A DNA stretch of 64,000 nt, taken from contig CM070639.1 of NCBI GenBank assembly GCA_036346255.1, positions 2,676,001-2,740,000 of the forward strand, written 5' to 3'. The position numbers and the translations under genes are program-made. Below are positions 57,201 through 64,000 of the stretch, one piece after another. The first letter of the stretch is position 1; the number at the start of each line of letters is the position of its first letter. Source of the DNA: Ampelocalamus luodianensis (Eukaryota > Streptophyta > Magnoliopsida > Poales > Poaceae). Under the pieces are notes generated by a model, which was given only the letters and a program-made list of their open reading frames with translations, had not been told where the DNA came from and did no database searches.

Positions 57201-59494
57201 GTAATACAACACCAAAATAAATGTCAAAATGTCAATTGAGTTAAAGCGAAAGGAACACGTGAAAAGTTGTGATCAGCAGTGTTTCAAATAAAATAGTTAA
57301 TACTTTACACCATTTACAAACAAATTAGTTGGTTAACTTGGAATGTTTTATAAAAAAAGATGCTTTGTCTTTTATAATTGAAGATTATATGTAATCCTTA
57401 CATGATTGATGATATGCAATGAAGCAAGACATTACCAGCATTTATAGCAGCATCTGTCTGTATGGCCCCACGAATCGCCCTCCCAGTGGGAGATGGTATC
57501 TCCCTCCCCAATCCACTAACCACCTATAAGAAACTTCAGTGATCACCTAATTGGATAATCAGAATACTCTAGAATCTAGATTTGACATATCAAGGGTGCA
57601 CTAATATTATCCATAATGCATCCACCTTGGAGTGATGGACTCTGACGATTTCAGAAGTTTGCACTTAACAAAAACTTCGAATAATTTTTTAAGGCATCAT
57701 TACCCCAGTAGTTAGGGTGTGTTCATATCCGTAAGGGTTCCCAATGGCAAAGCACCTCTGCCCAACTCGCAAACCCCGTGATGTGCCAATCAGAGCAGGC
57801 CTCAACTTATCACCATCAACATCAACCTGCAGCACCAATCTGATTTCAAATATTGCAATTTGGAACCAAATTCACATCACTAAAACTACAGCCACAAAAG
57901 GCCCATTTCCAAACCTTCAGAACAGCAAGATCATATGCTGGATCATACCCTACTAGCCTCCCCTCCTTTGAGTAACTAGTGCCACTAGAATCCTCCAAGA
58001 ACACCTACAAGAACCATTAAGCAATGATTAAAAGGCACAAACACCACTTCAACTAAAAAAGCCATAAACAAGCAGAAGTATTATCCTTTGGTGAGTACTT
58101 CAGTGTAAAACAACAGTGAGAAACCTTGCAGCGATGAGATCCAGATCCGCCCCCAGCTAATTTTGCAACCACATGGTAATTTGTCACCTGATGCACCAAA
58201 GTAAACAATTAATTAGAAATTTCAAGCAACAGATTACATGAGTCAACATGAATATCTAAGTTCTCGCTATGCATTCTATAGCCAAATACTATTTAAAAGT
58301 GTGAAGATAAATATTTACTAAAAAGCATTGCAACATGACAGGATCCAAACGAATATAATTATATCAAAGTTTTCAAAATCTATTTAAATTCTCGCAATGT
58401 ATGGCGTGGCACACATGAAGTAATAGCGCATGACTAAAAGATTACGAGACCAATGGGGCAACCAAAGCTGAAATCACACTTAGTCCAAATGGAAATTTTG
58501 GTATAGGAACCTGGAAGGTAAGCTAATGAAACACCAAACAGATAGCACCAATAATCAATTTTAGTGAAGGAGCTGCAACAGCCAAATCAAAACCACACAA
58601 ATTCGAGCAAAATGCTCTTGACAGGGTTCCCACAATGTGATTCAATTGACTGTTTGTAATGTATCTGGTGGCCGTGGCACATATCAACGTTTGCTGTTCA
58701 AGCTAATTACAAACAATAGCGATCCACGGTTCTCGCATTGTGAGTTGGTTAATAGACTCTCACTAATTTGCATCGAACGAGCAAGGCTGCATCTGCACAT
58801 GCAAATAACGAATGTGTCTAGCGTTTTAATCACAGATATTTGCTCGAAGCCTCGAACCATCCCCAAACCGCACGAATTCCCTAAAATAAATGTACCATAT
58901 CCTCGCAATGTTAGCAAGCTCCCATTTTATTAATAATTCGCATCAAACAGTAACCCGAAATGCACAAATCCCTCCTCTGAAACTCGTGATAAATTTGAAC
59001 CAAAAATCGAAATTGAAGTGCTCACGATGTGGCCCGCGGAGTCCCACACGAAGCCAGACCCGGTCCCCTCCACCTTGGCGCCTCCCTCCTCCTCGTCCAC
59101 CTCCGCACGTCCCCCACTCTGCGTCCGCGCGACGACGAGGTCCTTGATGAACACCACCGACGGCGACGCCTCCTGCAGAGAGCGAGACGGCGCACCACGT
59201 CCAGCGTTAGGGGCAGGACTTAGGGTTTCTCTGCTATTGGTACGCGGTGGGGGCTGAGAAGGGAGCTACTACCTGGAAGAGGCGGACGACACGTGCCTCG
59301 TCGACGTCCTCGCCATCGGGCTCGGCGCGGGCGGGCCGCGGACTAGGGGAGGCCGCGAGCAGGAGGAGCGCGGCGGCGGCGCTGCGGCGAGTGGTAGTGG
59401 CGGAGGCTGGGGAGGAGTGCGGCGGTTGTGTCGGGAGGTGGGGAGGCGGCGCGGGTGGGCGGAGGAGGAGGCGGAGCAGCGGCTGGAGCGCCAT
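54234..59494 (-). CDS. DEG5: DEG5, thylakoid-lumen Deg serine protease without PDZ domain
   Basis: A trypsin-like protease that, with DEG8, degrades damaged photosystem II D1 protein in the thylakoid lumen (known for the Arabidopsis orthologue). Eight minus-strand exons, all GT-AG and in phase: 59494-59273, 59172-59026, 58187-58125, 58004-57915, 57826-57704, 57523-57436, 55289-55215 and 54340-54234, giving 304 residues (family about 320). The start MALQPLLRLLLR opens a plastid transit peptide, followed by a Tat-like lumenal signal (TTTRRS, then a hydrophobic AAAALLLLAA run, then ARA as the cleavage site). The catalytic residues are His128 in NYHVVAK, Asp169 in AYDLAVLK and Ser247 in GNSGGPLID. 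The protein ends YGTSVSNRF with no PDZ domain, as expected for DEG5. No stop or frameshift was found. The large intron between the sixth and seventh exons carries a MITE. Confidence 0.95.
55897..56453. mobile_element. hAT-like MITE in a DEG5 intron
   Basis: A 557-bp element with ends TAGGGGTGAAAACGGAT and (inverted) TAGCGATAAAAAACGGAT, flanked by GCCACAGG and GCCACAGA, an 8-bp target duplication with one mismatch. The interior is rich in CGAATA/TATTCG words in both orientations and has no coding capacity. It lies between the sixth and seventh coding exons. Confidence 0.85.
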
Positions 59495-60570
59495 TTGTGC
59501 GAGCGTGGAGGGGCGCTCGTTCGAATCGCGCTATCTGATGTTGGGGCCTTGGTGTTGGAGCCTTGGAGGGAAGGCGAGCATTTCTCATATACGCCTTCCA
59601 CTTTGGAAAGCGAATTTTGCCTCCTATCATCCTATGCTTCGAAGGGAGGCCCATCCATTAATCCTCACCCCTTCGCACTGTTTACAGATGGACAATATTT
59701 TTGGCTCATCCATTGGATCATAGGATTAATGCAACAGTACAGTTGCTACAGTATTAGCATAGGTCTCGTGCTCTCTTTTATTATCCAGCCATCCAAATTG
59801 ATAAAGGCACAGTGCTATTATAACTTCAAGGCAGAGGATATACTTTCGTTTTGAAGCCATTGCCAAACTCTTTTCTAACCCCGAGCCTTTGACCCGCTAT
59901 CACCGGCTACATTTTAATCCCACGCTGGTAAATAAGGTAAATATAGGTGGCACTACAAGCCTATAAATTAAGATAGGGCACTACAGGCTTGAACTTTTGA
60001 GCTCAATCATGGCACCTAAGTGTTTTACCATCACCATACACAAATCTTACCTTAGTGCAACTTATATAGTAGCAGCAATGCGTTCTAGACATCTACCCGG
60101 TGGGTATCTGTTCTTGTCAGTAGGGGATGCATAAAAATAGGAGAATACGCACTCAATCAAGGCTGTTGTAATGTTCATCCTTCGATGGTTCATCCTTCGC
60201 ATATAACAGGTTTTTACCCTCTCACTTTGAGGGGGCATCCTTGAACATCTGTTTGTTGGATATGTGACCGTTTGGTAAACTGTTTAGGGACAAGGAAATC
60301 AATAACGACCACATTTTACAAGCTGTAGCAACAGAATGTAATACAAACACAACAATCCTAAACTAAGTAACGAACAATTAATCATCTGATGGTCTGAGAA
60401 ATAAGAGACTAGTATGTACTGCAAAAGACAGAAACGGTACGGTGAATATATAACCGGGCGGCCAGTTGCTCCTACGCGCTACAACAGCATGCGGAGTTTT
60501 TCCTTCTCATTTAGCCTCTTTTTTAAAACGAAATAGCAAATATGGCTCATCACGTTCCAAATTGATAGAT
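59495..60570. other. Upstream of DEG5, no supported gene
   Basis: The first 150 bp should contain the DEG5 promoter; no clear TATA box was picked out. Overlapping frames at 59247-59854 are antisense readings of the GC-rich DEG5 first exon and its promoter. Confidence 0.45.
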
Positions 60571-60919
60571 TGTATAATGGCAGCACACAGGTATTCTCAT
60601 TGCACTCTCAAGATATATAGTACAGCGATAGATGAGTACAAAGTAAAGATAAGCAACAGAATACAGGCTATAGAAGCGGCTCGTACAAGTGAGTGAGGGG
60701 TACAATAGTCTTTCAGAAGCGTTACGACACTCCTTGGACCTGTACGGGAGTCTTCTGCAAGGCGGGCCCCATCATTAGGATGAATGAATTATTCTTACAA
60801 CAAGAATACAGGCTATAGAAGCGGCTCGTTAGTTGAAGACTGGGCCCATGATGCGAGTGTGCTGTTGGTGTGTGCCGCAATACTTGGTATGTGCTGCATG
60901 GCATAATGATCAACTAACA
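60571..60919 (-). repeat. Copia LTR (3'), minus strand
   Basis: On the minus strand TGTTAGTTGATC starts directly after the purine run GAGGGG (60920-60925) and the pol stop codon, as in a copia 3' LTR. A plausible end is CCATTATACA at 60571. It contains a 26-bp direct repeat, GAATACAGGCTATAGAAGCG-type, at 60659-60684 and 60804-60829 (approximate). Confidence 0.55.
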
Positions 60920-60923
60920 CCCC

Positions 60924-61392
60924 TCATGATGCCGCGTTGGGCGGGCGATCTTGAGGCGGTTCGAACTTGTTGAAGATTGCGGATGGAAGTCCCTTCGTGA
61001 AGATATCTGCAAATTGCGAGCTCGTGGGTACATGAAGAACACGGACTTGACCCAAGGCGACCTTTTCACGCACGAAGTGGATGTCAATTTCAATATGCTT
61101 GGTGCGTCGATGCTGCACCGGGTTGGCGGAGAGGTAGACGGCAGAAATATTATCACAATAGACCACAGTTGCATGGTGAACTGGCTGTTTGAGCTCATCA
61201 AGAAGTTGGCGTAGCCGCATGTTTCGCAACGACATGTGCAACCGATCGTACTCGCCGGTGATGAGCGGACACCATGACTGTCTTTTGGACGACCATGAGA
61301 TCAAATTGTCTCCCAAGAAAGTGCAATACCCTGATGTTGATCGACGAGTATCCGGGCATCCGGCCCAATCGGCATCCGAATATGCTGTCAAG
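60924..61392 (-). pseudogene. Ty1/copia pol C-terminus (RNase H)
   Basis: The minus-strand frame begins TAYSDADWAGCPDTRRSTSG and continues through VYCDNISAVYLSANP, HRRTKHIEIDIHFVRE and FADIFTKGLP to a stop at 60926-60924. This is the typical end of copia pol. The expected active-site-region text after SSKRQ is degraded (the family has SRSSAEAEYRA). Everything upstream of SDADW is missing, because another copia LTR begins in opposite orientation within 20 bp. Confidence 0.88.
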
Positions 61393-61409
61393 GTATGTGT
61401 GGAGGAGGG

Positions 61410-61706
61410 TGTTGAATATGGGATATATTGTGATCCGAATTTCTAATATGAAAGTATCCGGATTAGTTACCATATTAGCGGATTAGTTTCTTATTTGAAC
61501 TCTAAGTCCTTTTGTCCCTTTATACACCTCTTGTAAGCCGCACGGGGAGAGTTAACGCCTGACGCCTCATTGTAATCCCCGGCGTCTTGTAATCGCTCCA
61601 CATATAGTGATCATCGCCGGTTGGCGCCCGTGGTTTTTTCCCGCAAGGGTTTTCCACGTAAAATTCGTGTCTCTTGTCCCTGTTGATCCGTGCATTATTT
61701 CTAACA
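61410..61706 (+). repeat. Copia LTR (5'), plus strand
   Basis: A 297-bp LTR from TGTTGAATATGGGATATATT to TTATTTCTAACA, with TG...CA ends and matching short inverted termini (TGTT/AACA). It is preceded by a purine run GTGGAGGAGGG (61399-61409) that looks like a polypurine tract and followed by a PBS. Confidence 0.85.
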
Positions 61707-61708
61707 AG

Positions 61709-61720
61709 TGGTATCAGAGC
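61709..61720 (+). other. Primer-binding site of the plus-strand copia element
   Basis: TGGTATCAGAGC, two bases after the LTR end; the canonical site complementary to the 3' end of initiator-Met tRNA. Confidence 0.92.
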
Positions 61721-62311
61721 ACAGGAGATTAGGGTTTCGAGAGACACTCGAAAAATATCAGATCCGTCCGGACGCCGCCGTTGCCAGTGCGTTGCTTCGC
61801 GTCGATCTGCGATCTCCCGTCGCACGTCGCTCCGAGGGCGCGTACAGCACAGGAGGCTCCGTCTTCGTCCGTTCGTCCACGAGCCGGCGTCATCGAAGAC
61901 TGGTTTCATCGGTTTCGCCCTGTGATGCGATAGCGACACGGCGTCTCTTTGTCCGTGCGTCGCCACGACCTTCGTCCACCTCGATCGTCACGCGTCGGCT
62001 TCGGGCCCTCGTTCTACACGCGCAACAGCAAGCAACCAACGCGCATCAATTCACGTGGGGAGCAGCACTTGGTTTTCTCCAGCAACACAGCGATCAAGGT
62101 TGTCCTATTGAGGGTTGTGCTAGCAAAAAATTTTGTTTTGTTCTCCCGAGGCAAGCAAGACTTCTATCCAACTTTTTTGCTAAGTCCATCCGTTAAGCTA
62201 CTAGGAGTTTCGAAGTCTGTGATTTGCATACACAGTAGGTGTATCAAAGTTGTCGTGATTTTTGTTAGGTTTACACAGATCAGTACTAGCAATTTTCAGG
62301 TTTTATTCCTC

Positions 62312-63563
62312 ATGGCGACTTTGAAGTATGATCTTCCACTCCTGGATCGAGACACAAGATTTTCGCTGTGGCAAGTAAAGATGAGGGTTGTGTTGGCATA
62401 GATGGATTTGGATGATGCATTGGAAGGATTTGCAAAAGAATCTACTGCATGGACCGCAGATGATAAGCGTAAAGACCGTAAGGCTTTATCTCAGATTCAC
62501 CTTCATCTATCCAATAATATTTTGCAGGATGTTTTGAAGGAGAAGACAGCTGCTGCATTATGGCTGAAGCTGGAAAAGATTTGCATGACAAAGGATCTCA
62601 CTAGTAAGATGCATCTCAAGCAGAAGTTGTACTCCCATAAATTGCAAGAAGGAGAATCAGTGCTTGATCATCTTTCGGCGTTTAAGGAGATCGTTGCCGA
62701 CCTAGAGTCGATGGAGGTAAAATATGAGGATGAGGATTTGGGTCTTATTCTTCTGTGTTCCCTGCCTAGTTCATTTTCAAATTTCAGAGATACCATATTA
62801 TATAGTAGAGATACTCTCACTCTTAATGAAGTTTATGAAGCTTTGCATGCTAAGGAGAAGATGAAACAGATGGTACCTTCTGGAAATTCAAGCTCGAAAG
62901 GAGAAAGCTTGTTTATTCGTGGCAGACAAAAGGAGAAGAACTCAAATAATGGACCTTGAGACAAAAGTTCGAACGGATACAAGAACCGGTCGAAATCTAG
63001 AGGCAAGTACAAGTCGTGCAAATATTGCAAGAAAAGTGGGCACGACATCTCGAATCTTTGGAAGCTCGAATAAAGAAAGAGAACTGGTCATTATAAGCAA
63101 AAGGTAAACCGGATGATGAAGGTAAAGCTTTCTTCTTGCGATGATAGTCCTAATGGAGAAATTCTTGTTGCCTTTGCTGGATGTGTTAAAACCAATGATG
63201 AATGGATTCTTGATTCTGCCTGTACCTTTCATATGTCCCCTAATAAGGATTGGTTTGCCACCTATGAACCTGTTGAAGGTGGTACTGTGTTGATGGGTGA
63301 TAACTCATCTTGTAAGGTTGCATGAATTAGTTCAATTCAGATCAAGATGTTTGATGGCATTGTCAGAACTTTGACAGATGTGAGGCACATTCCAGATTTG
63401 AAAAGGAACATCATCTCTTTGAGTACTCTTGATGGTAAAGGGTACAAGTATTCTGGAGAAGGTGGAGTTTTAAAGGTATCAAAAGGCTCTCTTATTGTGA
63501 TGAAAATGATATTAAGACTGCTCAATTTGTACCATCTGCGAGGTACTATAATATCAGGTAATG
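62312..63563 (+). pseudogene. Ty1/copia gag and protease region, truncated and with stops
   Basis: Gag starts at 62312 (MATLKYDLPLLDRDTRFSLW) with UBN2/gag-type helices (LWLKLEKICMTKDL; LQEGESVLDHLSAF). It has TAG at 62399-62401 and TGA at 62957-62959, both consistent with C-to-T changes (CAG, CGA). A zinc knuckle follows with CKYCKKSGHD but lacks the last Cys. A protease region, WILDSACTFHMSPNKDWF, lies in another frame near 63207. Homology ends at 63563, exactly where a gypsy-type LTR begins, so integrase, RT and RNase H are absent from this window. Confidence 0.88.
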
Positions 63564-64000
63564 TGTAACATCTGTAATTTAACCCTGCTTTTCAAATGTG
63601 TGAAAATGAGTATAATTTAAAACTTTTGAGCATGTATTGATTTCCTGGAATTTTTGTTTAAATTGTTGTCTTTAAAATTTTGAAAACAATTGAAAACATA
63701 TAATCCAAATTATAAACACCAAGAGAAAAAGAAGTCAAAAACTCTTGATCATCCTCTGGAAGTATTTTTCCTACCTTCCTATCCTTCCTAGTCACCTCTC
63801 TGCAAAATCTCACAATTTTTAGATTTTGTTTGCTATTTCAAATGAGCAAGTCAAACTAGTTTGAATTCTGGTCAACTCCTTGGGACAGCAGCTTGTGAAT
63901 TTTCTTGGGAATAATGCAGTGCATAAAAATTCCTAGAAAATTTATACAATATTTTTCTCTGTCCTAGGAAGTTCCCATAAAAATTTCGGAATTTTTGGAG
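63564..64000 (+). mobile_element. Start of a gypsy-type LTR, runs off the window
   Basis: TGTAACATCTGTAATTTAACC interrupts the copia protease region and resembles the start of grass gypsy LTRs (compare TGTAATATCCC at 23573). The following AT-rich text (AAAATTTTGAAAACAATTG; CCTTCCTATCCTTCC) has the same character as the start of the outer LTR at 23.6 kb. Only 437 bp are visible. Confidence 0.55.

Noticed and set aside
61709..61720. tRNA-like string TGGTATCAGAGC
   Set aside because: This is the retrotransposon primer-binding site, not a tRNA gene; no cloverleaf surrounds it.

Overview
This is nuclear DNA of a grass (Poaceae). The evidence is intron-containing plastid-targeted genes whose proteins read like grass orthologues, very GC-rich first exons, and a dense layer of grass-type repeats: a SIRE/Maximus-like LTR, chromovirus-type gypsy elements, copia fragments, a LINE, MITEs and hAT-like elements. 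The species cannot be fixed from sequence alone. No bacterial, organellar or CRISPR features are present.

Host genes, left to right: (1) 1677-4826, minus: plastid pyruvate dehydrogenase E1-beta, four exons, reading frame broken by one in-frame TAG. (2) 9849-11792, minus: a PII-2-like leucine-rich-repeat surface protein, two exons, two single-base frameshifts. (3) 20923-21771, plus: a single-exon DUF4408/DUF761 protein, intact. (4) 54234-59494, minus: DEG5, a lumenal Deg protease without a PDZ domain, eight exons, fully intact, 304 residues, complete His/Asp/Ser triad. These genes do not form a common pathway. Two of them, PDH E1-beta and DEG5, make chloroplast proteins.

Repeat landscape: 5.4-9.7 kb is a hAT-like element carrying a solo SIRE-type LTR. 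16.2-16.9 kb is a dead copia fragment. 19.0-20.3 kb appears to be an element carrying a scrambled piece of a bHLH-MYC_N gene. 23.6-39.3 kb is a gypsy solo LTR split by a complete 11.6-kb chromovirus with two 2.8-kb LTRs, a PBS, gag-pol, a chromodomain and a perfect TTGAT target duplication. 39.9-42.1 kb holds inverted and direct repeats, including a 60-bp-arm hairpin. 45.8-47.5 kb is an ORF1-only LINE with its 3' tail directly against an eight-unit 162-bp satellite array (47.5-48.8 kb). 49.6-52.9 kb is a composite of inverted and direct repeats. 60.6-64 kb holds head-to-head copia fragments cut by another gypsy LTR at the right edge.

The most interesting points are a possible alternative terminal exon in PDH E1-beta intron 3 that would splice in frame behind the transit-peptide exons; the single-base disruptions in two otherwise well-preserved genes, alongside indel-rich differences between the two chromovirus LTRs that may point to consensus errors; an extra leader ORF in the chromovirus; the short 162-bp satellite array; and the long hairpin near 40.2 kb.
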